Below are positions 1 to 13,904 of a stretch of DNA of 64,000 bases, one piece after another; positions within the stretch are counted from its first letter, which is position 1, and the number at the start of each line of letters is the position of its first letter. The notes under the pieces are model-generated. The model was not told the DNA's origin, searched no databases, and worked only from the letters and a program-made list of their open reading frames with translations. Origin of the DNA: Amoebidium appalachense (lineage: Eukaryota; Ichthyosporea); assembly GCA_963693365.1 (NCBI GenBank), contig CAVNZM010000012.1, forward strand, positions 7,874,001-7,938,000, given 5' to 3'. Both the position numbers and the translations under genes were made by a program.

Positions 1-820
1 TATGTGCAAGGTTATCGACAACCCCACCCGAGTGTTTTAAAGCGTTGGGGGGGGGGGGAGGGGGGGGACGATTGGTCTAATGTGTGTGATGATAAAAAGG
101 TGCAGGTTACAGGAAAGGCAAGGGCAGCCAAAAGAAAAAGCCAAAAACGTGGAAGGGATTTAGAAACGAGACTGATAACGACGTTGAACCTGATAGTCTC
201 TTCCTTTCTTTGTGGTGTAACAGAGAAATTTTACAACTCAGGCAAGCTCGTGGAAAAATACGATAAACCAGCCAAACAAAATAAACAACTCCTTACAAAA
301 ACCTTTCTAAGGCTTTCAAGGCTCTCCATGCATATGCTTTCCACTCTTGCGCGTGAGGCATAGATATTGATCCCTGCCATAGATGCCCTTTGATTGACCG
401 CGTACAACATCCATACGATCTTAAAAAGGGTCGTGTAACGTTGCAAAACTCATGTTCGAAAGCTCATAAGGTTGTATATGAGCGTCAAAGGGTTAGGGTT
501 AGGGTAGATGTATTCCCAAAAAAATTATATAATCCTTTTTTTCCTCCCTAATGTGGGACATTTTGTGTGCTTGCAACTCTGGTAAAACTTATGTCACGTG
601 ACAACAAGTAGATTCTCATTGGCTGTGATTTGTGGGCTTCGCATCCAATCATCAGCGTGATTACGCAAACAATGAATGACGTCACTTTGTAATAAATGCC
701 AAGTTTTTTTTCAGTTCATGATCACGATGCTTCAGAATTCTGCTGTTTTTTTCATCACTTTAGAATTTTGTTGAGTTTTGTACCAGTAGATTTTTCTCCT
801 CTGGGAGCGCGTTGGTCAAC
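1..820. other. Spacer without a supported gene
   Basis: I see no convincing exon here. The open frame at 4-363 has no recognisable domain and runs across a G tract near 49-67. Three telomere-like TTAGGG units lie at about 489-505, too few to be a telomere. The last 100 bases lead into the short first exon at 821 and probably hold the promoter of that gene, but no clear TATA box is visible. Confidence 0.5.
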
Positions 821-3686
<2,866 letters not shown>

Positions 3687-4158
3687 GATATATGGTTGGA
3701 TATGATTTTTTGCTTCCGAGGTATATACGGGCGGTGGTGTTGTGAATTTCTATAAGTTGTGAGAAAATTTGTGAATTTGCGCGGGTTATCGCAAGATAGA
3801 CAGGAGGGCAAATTAGGCTTAGCAGGCCATTAGCAGAGATAATAGTGGGATTTTAATTGGTTATTTTTGAAGAATCTGAGATTTTTGATGATGCCACGGT
3901 ATGATGTATACGTATATATACTGTGTGATATACATTTAATAAGAATTGTTTTGTTGTGAGATATTTTTCAGCCCCATCCCTTCCTCAAGAGTCTGTGTAC
4001 TCTGTAGGAACGTGCTTGACTAAGCGTCGCATTCACTGTGAAAACAGTTAAATCTGATAGTTATCTTCTTTAATTTTCAAACCAATAATCAAACTAAACA
4101 AAATAAAGTAATAAGAGATTACGAGTGCGCAAGAATTAATCATGCTCTCATTTAATGC

Positions 4159-4220
4159 ACACCGACCAAGGCCTCCTAAATAGCACACCGGTGTGCTATT
4201 TAGGAGGCCTTGACACCGAC
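4159..4220. mobile_element. 46-bp perfect palindrome flanked by 8-bp direct repeats (mini-MITE)
   Basis: Positions 4167-4212 form a perfect 46-bp palindrome with no spacer: each 23-base half starts CAAGGCCTCC and ends at the centre CACC/GGTG. Identical 8-base repeats ACACCGAC flank it at 4159-4166 and 4213-4220. Eight-base target duplications and CA(A/G)GG...CC(T/C)TG termini are typical of hAT elements, so this may be a hAT-derived element reduced to its inverted repeats. No transposase for it is present here. Confidence 0.75.
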
Positions 4221-5326
4221 CCAAACTCAAGACCTTCGCAACGCCAGTTAAGTTACAAAAAATAAACAGGCGTGGGCTGCCGGCCAATGCGTGAAGAGTA
4301 GTTAGCTTGGCGGCATCCTGCGACACAACACATGCATGCACACACACCCCTACTGCCGGGGGGGGGGGGGGGGGGGGGGGGGGGCAGACCAGGTCCAACG
4401 GTAAATTTGAACCTGATCTGCCCCCCCCCCCCCCCCCCCCCCCCCCTCCTCCGGGTAAATTTGAATTTGATCTGGCCCCCTCTCCCCGGCCTCCCCTCCC
4501 TTCACGTGATCAGGCGGTAGAGCTACGTGCTTGACAATGTCCAGCTCGACGTTTAGCTTCGTGTTCTTGGTGTCTACGTGACCGGCAGGGGCTTGTACAG
4601 TTTTTTTAAAACACTTAATGTAACTTGGGCTGATTCTACGTGTCACCGTGTTGATAACTTCGTGTTCTTGGTGTCTACGGGTGTGCCTGTGCGATTGTTT
4701 TCTAGACGATTGCACACAAGAAACAAAACTTCGTGCACGTTAACGATATATTCACGGTGTCTGCGTGACCTCATGAGGTTGTCAATACAGTTTTTGTTTT
4801 TTTTCCCTTTCTTTCATGTTTTTCTTCTCCCTGCTCCCGAGTCTTAATGACCCTTTGTTGTTTCAGTGATGCATAACACGTTACAGTAGGCATCCTCAGG
4901 CGAAAAAACGACAGCTGGTGCCAAGTTTCAGGCTAAGGTATTTTTTTCTTTTTGTCTCCCTTTTTTTTTTTTTTTTTTTTTCCCCAAAAAAAAAATTCCC
5001 TTTCAGTGGGACATTCAGAGTCTGCAATAAAACGACAGCTGATGCCAAGATTCAAGATCTAGACTAGAAGGTAAAGATACATGGCAAACTAGGCCTGTCA
5101 AACCAAACAAAACTGGTATTTGCAAATTTATAAGAAGATAACACCACAACATCGGTCAGGTCATTTTTAAAACCTTGCACTCTATGAACTCATTATCAAC
5201 GTGTTTTTAGAATTTTTTAAGCCTTTTGAACGACGAAACAAATTTGTTACAGTACATGTCACATTCATTTCGGCAACTGCAGGTAAAAAAGTAGAAGAAC
5301 TTCGAATCACGTTCACGAATGAAAAT
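4221..5326. other. Spacer upstream of the TRAF-like gene
   Basis: No supported gene. It holds G and C tracts at about 4360-4384 and 4422-4446, a repeated phrase (TTCGTGTTCTTGGTGTCTACG near 4558-4578 and again near 4659-4679), and T-runs around 4960-4981. The open frame that enters the TRAF-like gene extends upstream to 5201, but an AG at 5281-5282 suggests an exon or transcript boundary there, so I place the start at the ATG at 5327. Confidence 0.45.
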
Positions 5327-6723
5327 ATGGACAGATTTGAGCTTTCTCGCTTTTTGCCCGGTTGCAGCACAGCAGCCAAGGACTACCAATGTTTCATCTG
5401 CACAGAGGTGCACAGCAAGGAGACACGCTGCATGGCGCGAGACTGTCACAGTGCGTGTGTGTTCTGCCGGCCCTGCATCGAAAGCTGGCTGGAACGTGAT
5501 CAAATTTGCCCCAACGACAGAGGAAAACTCGTTAAAGATGACTTGGTGGAGTTTGGCAAGCTTTCTGCCCGCACACATAGCAACCTAGAGCTGAGTTGCA
5601 GTAACATGAAGTGGGGGTGTGGGGACACGTGCACCATAGCACCATAGCAGAGCACGCGGCACGCTGCCCCTTTGAGCCGGTCAAGTGTGCAAACGAGAGG
5701 TGTGGGGTGGAGGTGGCACGGGGGGAGCTGCAGGCGCACACAGAGGCTTGCCCCTATCACGTGCTGACGTGTGAGCACTGCAGCAAGAAAGTGCAACGAA
5801 ACGTCAACAAAGGTATGCATATCATGTGAGGGCGATGCTCACCTAGATTTCGCATGTCACGTAAGTTAGTGGTTTGGTAGACTGTGGTGTGTGTTTGTGT
5901 CGCTGTGATATTGTTCCACGTGTGTACCACGTGTGCGTGCGTGCGTGCGTGTGTATGTACAGTGTCACAGTGTGTATGTTTGTGTGCATCCGTGCGTGCG
6001 TGCGTGCGTGCATGCGTTTCGCTGCCCACAGAACACCTTGCTGCCTGCCTGTCGACCTCCGTCCCCTGCCTGGTTCCTGGCTGCAACGACGAAGTTCAGC
6101 GCCGCAACATGGCGGAACACAGAAAGAAAAAGGCACACGTACCCCTCCTGTACAAGCACGTAGAGGTTCTGCACGAGGAAATGCAAGCGCGTGACTTGGT
6201 GATGGCTCGGCAATTTTTTCCCAGCGATGACCCTGCTTCAGCGAGGCGGAAAAAAGGGGGCCTTTGTGTACTTGGAGAAGTGGAGTGAAAAGGCAACTGA
6301 CGCCCTTGGCACATGCCATTACACAACCCAAGCAACGCTGCCCAGTGGGTATTCTTTTGATCTGAGGGTGTTTCCAAATGCGACAGGCCTGAAGGTGCTG
6401 ATCACTTGTCGGTCATCTTTCGTTTACGTCCCGGGACTAGAGACGGTGCTTTAACATGGCCTTTTCCCCATTCCTTCACTATCACGCTGATCGACCACAG
6501 CCCCTCCCTTAGCCACAAATACGGTACACATCTTGACCTGGCCGACGCGGGTTTCCGGAGCCGCTTTCATGATATCGATGCAGTGCTTGTTCGTCCAACG
6601 AAACCGGTAGTGTTTGTGGGGAATTACGGTGTTATCAAAACCGAGAAACTTCAACCAGTGCCTGCAGGTGGGCGAGAATACGTTGTGGATGACACCGTGT
6701 GGTTTTACGTTTATACTTCATAG
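5327..6723 (+). pseudogene. RING/TRAF zinc-finger/MATH protein, frame broken three times
   Basis: The order matches TRAF-type E3 ubiquitin ligases. Exon 1 (5327-5812) has a RING finger (CFIC, then C-H-x-x-C-x-x-C, then CPND) and a TRAF-type zinc finger (CPFEPVKC, CGVEV, H-x-x-x-C). An intron (5813-6031) follows, then exon 2 (6032-6723) with another zinc finger, a short helical stretch and a MATH domain with the typical WPFP and YVVDDTVWFYV signatures before TAG. TRAFs dock on receptors through MATH and build ubiquitin chains through RING. The frame is broken by an 8-base tandem duplication CACCATAG (about 5634-5649), by a shift at the A6G5 run near 6250, and by a shift near 6412-6440. It is either a decayed gene or carries assembly errors. 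The first break is too clean to be homopolymer noise. Confidence 0.75.
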
Positions 6724-7101
6724 TATACATGAGCAAGGCGTGGATGAAAATGATTCGAAAGACGGTGAATTTTAGAGGCCTTCTATTCAATCTCCAACAG
6801 CTTTCCTTCCGACCAAGCATATTGACAGCTGTATGTACATAGTGAGTTGACTGAACTTGGCATTGTTTTAGCACGTTTTCCAGATAGTATATGCTCGGTT
6901 GCTAATCATGATGTACAGTAGTGATATGGTCAGTACTAGTATGAGTCATGTGATTATCATAGCAGTCGCGTTTAATGGCATCTTATTTACACAGCTGGCA
7001 GTCTACCGGAGGGCCTGTGCGAGGGGGCCGGTGGGCCGGTAGTGGGCATGTCACCGGGGCTGTGCACAGGGGTATGTGTGTGGGTCGGTGGTGGTGGTGG
7101 T

Positions 7102-7152
<51 letters not shown>

Positions 7153-7509
7153 GAAAGCAAATACCGACGTCCCCACCAGATGTGAGGGGAGGGGGACCCA
7201 CCTGTTGGCGGGGTGGATGGGTGCCCTCCTCCCCCCCCCCCCCCCCCCCCCCCTCCCCCCCCCCCCCCTCCCCCTCCCCTCTCCCCGTCTCCCCCCTGGA
7301 GGCTCTCCACCCGTGACCACCACTACCACCACTGACCGAATGGGCAATGGCCAAACATCCCTCTCCCTTAATTCCACCCAGCGGGCTTTCAAAACGGTTA
7401 GGTAAACTATTGGAAAGTTGATTTTTGGGGGGAAGGTTAGTGCTCATCTACCCATCCGTGCTGTGTTCGCGCGCGTGTGTGTGTGTGTGTACATGTGCAC
7501 ATGAGGATA

Positions 7510-7547
<38 letters not shown>

Positions 7548-8610
7548 TTTGCTACGCGCATATATGGTAGTTTGAGTACGTAGTGCGTACGCGTGTGTCT
7601 GTGTGTGTGTGTGTGTTGGAGGGGGGAGGGGGGGGGGGGGGGGAGGGGGGGCACATTTGCGGTACCGTGCATAACATATGGTGGTGTGAGTACGTAGTGT
7701 GACGATGCACTTGAAGCACTGTTGAGTTTGTGTACGCGCGCGCATTGATCTTTTTCTTTCTTTCTTTTCTTTTTCCCCATGGTGATGGTGGTGGTGGTGT
7801 GTGCACACATGTGACTGGACTGGGTGTGTGTGTGTGTGTGTGTGTGTGTACATGTGGCGAAGGGGGAGGGGGGAAGGGGGGAGGGGGCGCACATTGTGTG
7901 GTGTGTCTGCGTGACTGTGTGTGCATTGGAACGCTAATGAGTTAATCTTTGTGCACGCGCACTTATTTTTTCTTTTTCGTTTTGTGGTGACCGGTGGCAG
8001 TGGCGTGTGCACAATATTGTGACTGGACCGTGTGTGTGTGTGTGCTCGCGTGCGTGTGTGGGGTGGGGAGGGGTTAAACGATTCGAATGTGGTATAGGCC
8101 GGAAGGGGAGGGGATGTAGGGCTTCAAGCGGCTTCAATCGCCAGACGTCAAAATCGGGATTCTTGCCGAGACTAACAGGGCTTTATTCTCTTGCCACACA
8201 TGCACACACGCTAATCTAAATACTTCCATGATAATCCATCCCGAAACTAACCCACACTTTCCATGTATTGATTCATAGGAAACAGACCCCTACAACCTTT
8301 AGCGTTGAAAAGGGTTAAATCAGAGAAGAGCCAGCGTAGAACCAGAGCGAGAGAGAGCAACAGGAGAAAATCTTCAAGCATCAAAGTGGTGCCCGGGCAC
8401 TCAACCGTTAAAGCACCATGCCTACTCTACACTTGTACCTCAACATTGGCAAATTGACCATACGGACAAATATTCGGGAAATGAACCATGAAAAGTGCAC
8501 ATTTTGCCCCCGAAAACTGCAGACACGCCATGCATGCCAACCGAAAAAAAAACAGCCAAAAACGTAGATGTGTGCACGTATATACTTGAGGCAAAATATT
8601 AAAGAAACTC
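6724..8610. other. Intergenic, homopolymer- and microsatellite-rich
   Basis: No gene is seen. Prominent tracts are G50 at 7102-7151, C runs near 7231-7269, G runs near 7511-7543 and 7621-7648, and several (TG)n runs. Poly-Pro and Thr-His open frames here are repeat artefacts. The 3' part (about 8100-8610) is normal-composition DNA and should contain the 3' end of the minus-strand SRPBCC gene transcript. Confidence 0.6.
7102..7151. repeat. Poly(G) tract, 50 bases
   Basis: Uninterrupted G homopolymer preceded by a short (GGT)n run. It is intergenic between the TRAF-like and SRPBCC genes. Confidence 0.95.
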
Positions 8611-9053
8611 TCAGAAGGCCTTTGCCAGGTCGTTAAAGGCCTCGAGTTTCTTGTAGCGGCTGTCCTGGATGACCTCCTGAGTGGCGTCACTGCTGAAGTC
8701 GCTGAACCACTCAATGAACGTGGTGTTGTCCTGCACCAAAAATAGAATTAAAGGGGGTTTCTTTAAGAGATCCAGGTCGGGTCAGGCCAGAATGAGACAT
8801 ATGGCAATATGATTGGCTTGGTGCGCATCAAACAGCATTTGGCCCGACCCCAAGAAACCCCCTTTAACCAGCATGCTCTCGAGTGTTTCTTTAACGACTA
8901 TGGCGGCATTTCCAGAGAGCTCCTTTGCATGCTCAAAAAAAGTTATTTTGACTCCATATAATCAAGCATGTGGTTTCCAACCCATCCTTGGTTTCACACT
9001 ATTTAGACACTATGCAAGAAAACATTCAGAGTTGCTGACAGAAGAGGTCCCCC

Positions 9054-9133
<80 letters not shown>

Positions 9134-9703
9134 GGGGGGTTAGAATGAGGAACACGATAAGAAGTACAATTGCACGATGAATAACACAGTGCAGGACACA
9201 GGCAAAAGCAAACATTAAGGCATGCAACATCAGCAACCGCCGCAGTATACAAAATAAGTAGAGCCCATCTTCAGGGGGGGGGGGGGGGGGGGAGGGGAGG
9301 AGAGGGAAGGAGGGGGGGGGGGGGGGGGGGGTAGAAAGCCACACAAAGAATTCACAAAGCCTTGAATGATAGCCAAATATACAACTCCCCTCTCCCTCTT
9401 CCTCACCCTCCCTCTCCCTCACACCCTCTCTCTCTCTCTGTGTGTGTGTGAGCATGTGTGTGTGTTGGGCAGTGGGCATACTCTTAGATGAATGCAGAGT
9501 GCACACCACGCATAAAGAGTATGCATGGTAAGCACGAGGGGGGGGGGGGGGGGGGGGGGGGGGGGATAAGCTAAGCACGCAGGAACAAGGATACACAACG
9601 GAATGCCAGGTGGAGAACACATGCTTTGGGCAAAAAAGCAGGGGAGCGGCGGTGGGGTGGGGTAGGGTAGGGTGGGAAGGAAGGGCAGAGGAGAAAAAAA
9701 AAA

Positions 9704-9739
<36 letters not shown>

Positions 9740-9953
9740 GAGAGAGAGAGAGGGGAAGGGGGGGGGGGGGGGGGGGGGAGGGGGGGGGGGGGGAGGGAAG
9801 TCATGTGCATACTACGGTGACTCTCCTGAGCTGGATGGTGTGGATGGCCGACAACACGTTGATGGCAGGCTCACTGGAGATCACGTCGTACGTGATCTTG
9901 TGCTCCAGATCTAAAATTGAAAAATTGAATAAAACATAAAATATAAAAAAAAA

Positions 9954-9987
<34 letters not shown>

Positions 9988-10324
9988 GGGTAACAATGCA
10001 TCATAGAGTAAAAAGTACACATTCATAGTGGACATCACAGCATAATGCAGACCGCACACTACACACAAAAGAGTATGCATAATAAGCAGGGGGGGGAGGC
10101 GAGAGGGGAGGGGGCAAAGTCTTCCACAGGGTTAGAGTGCGAAACACGGCAAGAAGTACAACTACAGAGCGAGAAACGATGTAGGACACATTAAAAGGCA
10201 AATATCCAAGTATGGGACATAAACAGAGCCCATCCTCAGCGGCAAGGGGGGGGGGGGGGGGGGGGGGGTACGCATGTGTTAGGGGTGGGAAGAACTGAGG
10301 CCAAGGCACAGGTTATAATATACA

Positions 10325-10357
<33 letters not shown>

Positions 10358-10580
10358 TATTGTATATATATACCCACAAAATATAAGGTGCAACAACAAG
10401 TAGCCACACGAAAATCAAAAAGAACACGAGAATTAGTACGACGGGGGGGGGGGGGGGGGGGGGGGGGGTTTGAATGTGCTATAAAGTACGAAGTACACAT
10501 AAAAAACATAAACAACGGATAACACGATGCAGAATGCAGGCCACACACATAGAGTCTGCAGAACAAGTAGAGCCCATTCC

Positions 10581-10620
<40 letters not shown>

Positions 10621-12315
10621 GTCATCCAGGGGGGATTGGGGGGGGGGGGGGGGGGGGGGGGGAGGTTTGAGCATGTTACAGCGTACCAAAAAGTGCCCAG
10701 CGGAGGAGGGGATGGAGGGGGAAAGTAGGTGAATGTATTACAGAGTGTACAGTATTCATCAAGTCCAACCACACAATAAAAACAGTTAGGAAAAGGGGAA
10801 TACAAAGGGATGCGCCAAAAACAGAGCCCGTTCCCATGGCATTCACAAGATCAGAGTTTCGACCCAATCATCTTGCAGGCCCAACGGTTGAGGGGTGAGG
10901 GGGGGACGGGGGGTCTTATTGTTTGGGGGCAGGGGGAGGGGGGGGGGTTTGGAGAGGAGAGGTGGGGGGGGGGGGTTCTATACCGGAGAGCTCGACAATC
11001 TTCACAACCTGCACAGTCGAGTCCTTGAAGTTGAGGGTAACCTCACCACCAACTGGAGAAGGGGAAGGGGGGGGGGGGGAGGGGAGAGAGAGAGGGGGAG
11101 GCAGGGCTTGTTAGAGTGCGGAAGAGTATCACACGAAGTACACACATACGACGGACTACACAAATAACATTACATAGAACATATCAAGAGTGTGCACCAT
11201 AAGCAGAAACCATCCTTTGGGAGAGGGGGGGGGGGGGGGGGGGGGGAGGGGGGGGGGAGGGAGGAAGGGGAGGAAGGGGGGGATGTATCCCTGAGACGAC
11301 ATGAGGGGAAGGGAAAGCGGCCGAAAGCATAATAAAACCAAAAAATAAATAATAGTAAAAATAAAATATAAAAAAAAATAAAACACAACAAAGCAAGAGG
11401 AATGTAACCCATAGCCAGCTCTCTTACTTTCCTTTTTGCCTGTTTTGCTTTCACTTTCCTTCCCAGTAGAGAAAAGGGGAGAGCAAACGGGAGGAACATG
11501 GGGATGGTATCCGAGAAATGTATAAAACCGGGTGATGAAGGGGGCTGGCTCGCAAAAGTGGGGAAGAAGCGAGGGGGAGGGGACGGGGGGAGAGAAGTTT
11601 CGTTAGGAAAAGAGGGGGGGGTTTGTGGGGGAGGAGGAGGGGGGGGGGGGGGGTGGGGGGGGGGGGGGGGGGGGGGGGGGGCTTGTACCCTGGCCATCGG
11701 CACCCGACTTTGAGGCGCTTGCAATCAGACCCCAGAACTTGAAGTCGGCAGCACGGATCTTCTCCCACACCTAAAAGCGAGTAAGTACCTCACAGAGTAA
11801 CACAGAGTAAAGCAGAATGGAACAGAGCAAAACAGCCTGAGTAAAACAAGAAATAACTAACTGGGGACACTGACACAGTGACATACGAGATTTTAGAGCA
11901 AATTGGCATGTCGAAGTTATTAGCATCGTGCTGAATAGAAGCCGTGGAGGGTGAAAGAAGTAGTGAGCTGAGCTCGAAAAAAGAACGGTGCTTCGTGTGA
12001 GGAAGCAGTGTTACCATGTCGTTGTGAACATCGGCATCCTCGCACTGAGAGCAAAGGCGGGGAGGGAAAAAAAGACAGTAGAAGCGAAAATGAAAGCCCG
12101 AAAGAAAATAAATAAGGCGAGAAATGCGTGGGTGAAAAGAGACAAGGAATGATAGAAAGACAAAGGTATAGGGGAAAGGGAAAGACGAACATGAAGCAGG
12201 GAAAACACCAAGGGGGAAAAAAAAAAGGAAGAAAGAAAGAAGAAGAAAAACACAACGCACACACCTGGTTGATGGGGGCCTTAATAATGGCAGACTCATG
12301 AACGCGGGTAGCCAT
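8611..12315 (-). CDS. SRPBCC (Bet v1 / polyketide cyclase-like) protein, five exons
   Basis: Exons on the minus strand: 12315-12265 (ATG, 17 codons), 11770-11689, 11052-10984, 9910-9816 and 8730-8611 (stop TGA). Phases 0-1-1-0 agree at every GT-AG junction, giving 138 aa. The N-terminus has the family signature: a first strand with HESAIIKAPINQ then VWEKIRAADFKFW, then a glycine-rich turn, the GGEVTLNFKDSTVQVVKIVEL hairpin (as in the VGxxREVxFxDG pattern), an EHKITYDVIS strand, and TFIEWFSDFS before the long C-terminal helix. SRPBCC proteins enclose small hydrophobic ligands; the ligand here cannot be told. Typical length is 140-150 aa, so the model is nearly full length. Intron lengths (0.5-1.1 kb) are dominated by poly(G) on the plus strand and C-tailed repeats. 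A possible 30-nt cassette exon lies at about 12017-12046. Confidence 0.88.
9056..9122. repeat. (GA)n microsatellite
   Basis: About 33 AG units followed by a G tract, in the last intron of the SRPBCC gene. Confidence 0.95.
9141..9275 (-). repeat. C-tailed dispersed repeat, near full core
   Basis: Read on the minus strand it starts CCTGAAGATGGGCTCTACTT, passes a GTTGCTGATGTTGCATGCC segment and ends in CATTCTAACC plus a C tract. It matches the plus-strand copy at about 60,302-60,440 along its whole length. It lies in the sense orientation within an SRPBCC gene intron. Confidence 0.85.
9465..9540 (-). repeat. C-tailed dispersed repeat, partial copy
   Basis: It retains the segment that reads GCTTACCATGCATACTCTTT on the minus strand, plus a following TGTGCACTCTGCAT part, and borders a G tract. 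The rest is replaced by (TG)n and (GA)n sequence. Confidence 0.55.
9988..10090 (-). repeat. C-tailed dispersed repeat copy
   Basis: On the minus strand it reads from GCTTATTATGCATACTC through GCATTATGCTG and GTGTACTTTTTACTC to a C tract (plus-strand G run at about 9954-9986). It is adjacent to the next copy at 10130. Confidence 0.75.
10130..10237 (-). repeat. C-tailed dispersed repeat copy
   Basis: It contains the minus-strand motifs GAGGATGGGCTCTGTTTAT, GTGTCCTACATCG and AGTTGTACTTCTTGCCGTG, in the same order as other copies. A G tract (plus strand) follows at about 10244-10268. Confidence 0.75.
10469..10583 (-). repeat. C-tailed dispersed repeat copy
   Basis: It runs from GAATGGGCTCTACTTG to GTACTTCGTACTTTATAGC and CATTCAAACC (minus strand) and then a C tract. 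Both element ends are well preserved. A fragment of another copy starts near 10663. Confidence 0.8.
10724..10845 (-). repeat. C-tailed dispersed repeat, diverged copy
   Basis: On the minus strand it starts at GGAACGGGCTCTGTTTTTGG, near 10838, and ends at GTACACTCTGTAATACATTC near 10730. The C tail is reduced. Confidence 0.6.
11111..11216 (-). repeat. C-tailed dispersed repeat copy
   Basis: It contains minus-strand GGATGGTTTCTGCTTATGG, then CTCTTGATATGTTC, GTAGTCCGTCGTATGTGTG and TACTTCGTGTGATACTC, ending at CACTCTAAC. It lies between exons 2 and 3 of the SRPBCC gene. Confidence 0.65.
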
Positions 12316-12759
12316 TTTGACTTTTTCAGAAGAGAGAAAACTCAACTTCGTGTTGACTTCAAGACCTGAACTTTTTGTGGTGGTGAGGGCACGAGTTGAA
12401 GTTTTTCAAACAAGGCTGCGACAGAGAAAAAAATCTGTTGGGAAAAGGCGCATAGAGCCATCCATGATAATTCTCGAATAAACACCACGTTCTAGAGTAA
12501 TATCCAATTACTAAATTGTAAGTAAAAACGTAAACAAATCAAACACTAGTATTGCTGTCATCAGTTGCCTCATCGCGAAGGCCCGCATTTGCGCAATCCT
12601 TTCCCTTTTAAAGTCCGAAGTCCGACCTATAGCTATGTAAATTTTCTTATATTTCAGCTTCGCTTCAAAAAATGCGATGACGTAATGAAGGGTTGGGGGA
12701 AGGGGGCTACTCATATATCACATAACGCTTTAATCGATCAGTTACAATATGAAAAGAAA

Positions 12760-13030
12760 GCAGGTTTTGGTCAACTAATTAATATCGTCATACATAACGC
12801 GACACACATTTAGTGTATAAGCAACATGGGGTGCCCGCCGCTTACTAGAAAAAACTATGGTTTGTCATAGACGATCGACCAGGGCCCTGATGGTCGGAGG
12901 CCTGAGCCGGACGGGTTTTCGTCGATTTTGATGATGGAGGAAGCGTCGGACATCCTTGACCTCCTATATCATTTTTACACGTATTTTCATTTATAATAAA
13001 AAACCAAAACATCTTTTCTAGTGAAATATG
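12760..13030. repeat. Dispersed repeat, copy A (possible structured RNA)
   Basis: This segment matches 41668-41960 in the same orientation. Shared blocks include CTAATTAATA, TATAAGCARCATGGGGTG, GTC(A/T)TAGACGATC and CGGTTTTCGTCGATTTTGA, followed by GTCGGAC. The copies are diverged between blocks. A short hairpin TCGTC-GATTTT-GAYGA is kept in both with a C-to-U change that preserves pairing. Neither copy has an open frame. Whether it is a transposon remnant or an RNA gene is undecided. Confidence 0.6.
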
Positions 13031-13038
13031 CACATCAG

Positions 13039-13134
13039 GGCCTGTGGATTTGCACCCCGGCCGCAATGGGGTGAGCTGGCAGCCCTTACCCTACAGCCCT
13101 TTCGAAATCGAGTTCCAGAATCCAAATCTTGCAG
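13039..13134 (+). other. Orphan exon candidate
   Basis: A 96-base open segment lies between CATCAG and GCAG|GTAAGCC, an excellent donor. It would encode 32 codons ending PFEIEFQNPNLA. No partner exon was found on either side and no family is recognised, so this may be a gene remnant. Confidence 0.25.
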
Positions 13135-13784
13135 GTAAGCCCCATACAACGTTACCCATGCAAATTCCAATGGGAATTCCGAACTAATTAGTAGCTGGCC
13201 AGCTCGGAGTCCCCAGGACTCCCGCTGATGCGCCCGGCTCCTTTGTCATTTTGAGTAGGAATGGAGGGACATCATGTTGGAGTACACTGGTACTCCCGGC
13301 TAGCAATGTCTGTTAGAGAAAGTTTCTGAGCAATTGAATAATTGTTTCAACACTCACTCGAGTGCATAGAGTTTTTTGTTTACGGTCATATTCATATATG
13401 GTAGTTATATGTTTGAGCCAAAACTGTACCAATGACGAGCTTCACTAGCAACGTGCTAATTGTGCTCATTAATTAATATTCCCGGTTCAGATGATGTCAT
13501 GTCTATATTTGCCACAGGATTCTATTCTTAGAGTGGTAGTGTGCTTTATTCCCGGATATTCTCAGAATATTTTTAGTTGTGTGAAGTAAGATTTACGTTT
13601 AACTGCAATTGGTGTGTTAAACACGTTTATTTGTGTGCTTTAGTGCAAGTTAACTAGCCACTCAACGTGCACAGTTAACTTTTATATCTTTAACGACTTG
13701 TTTTCATTGTGCTCTCTTTTCGGCCATGCTGTACATGGCCCACCACCAGGGTGCACACGAGGCCACCATGAGGTGGCCAACGAC

Positions 13785-13792
13785 TATATAAA
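13785..13792 (+). promoter_or_regulatory. Probable TATA box
   Basis: TATATAAA lies about 113 bases upstream of the ATG at 13905, in unique non-repetitive DNA. The spacing suits a core promoter with a short leader for the small ORF. Confidence 0.45.
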
Positions 13793-13904
13793 GCAGTGCC
13801 TCCCATGTCACAAACATGGGAAGCAGAACGTTTGATTTACACTTTTCTACTGTCGTTTTCAGTGCACAAAACACATAGACTAGTTACCCATCATACACGA
13901 CACT

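Noticed and set aside
489-505. TTAGGG repeats as a telomere
   Set aside because: Only three units, followed by ordinary DNA with genes on both sides.
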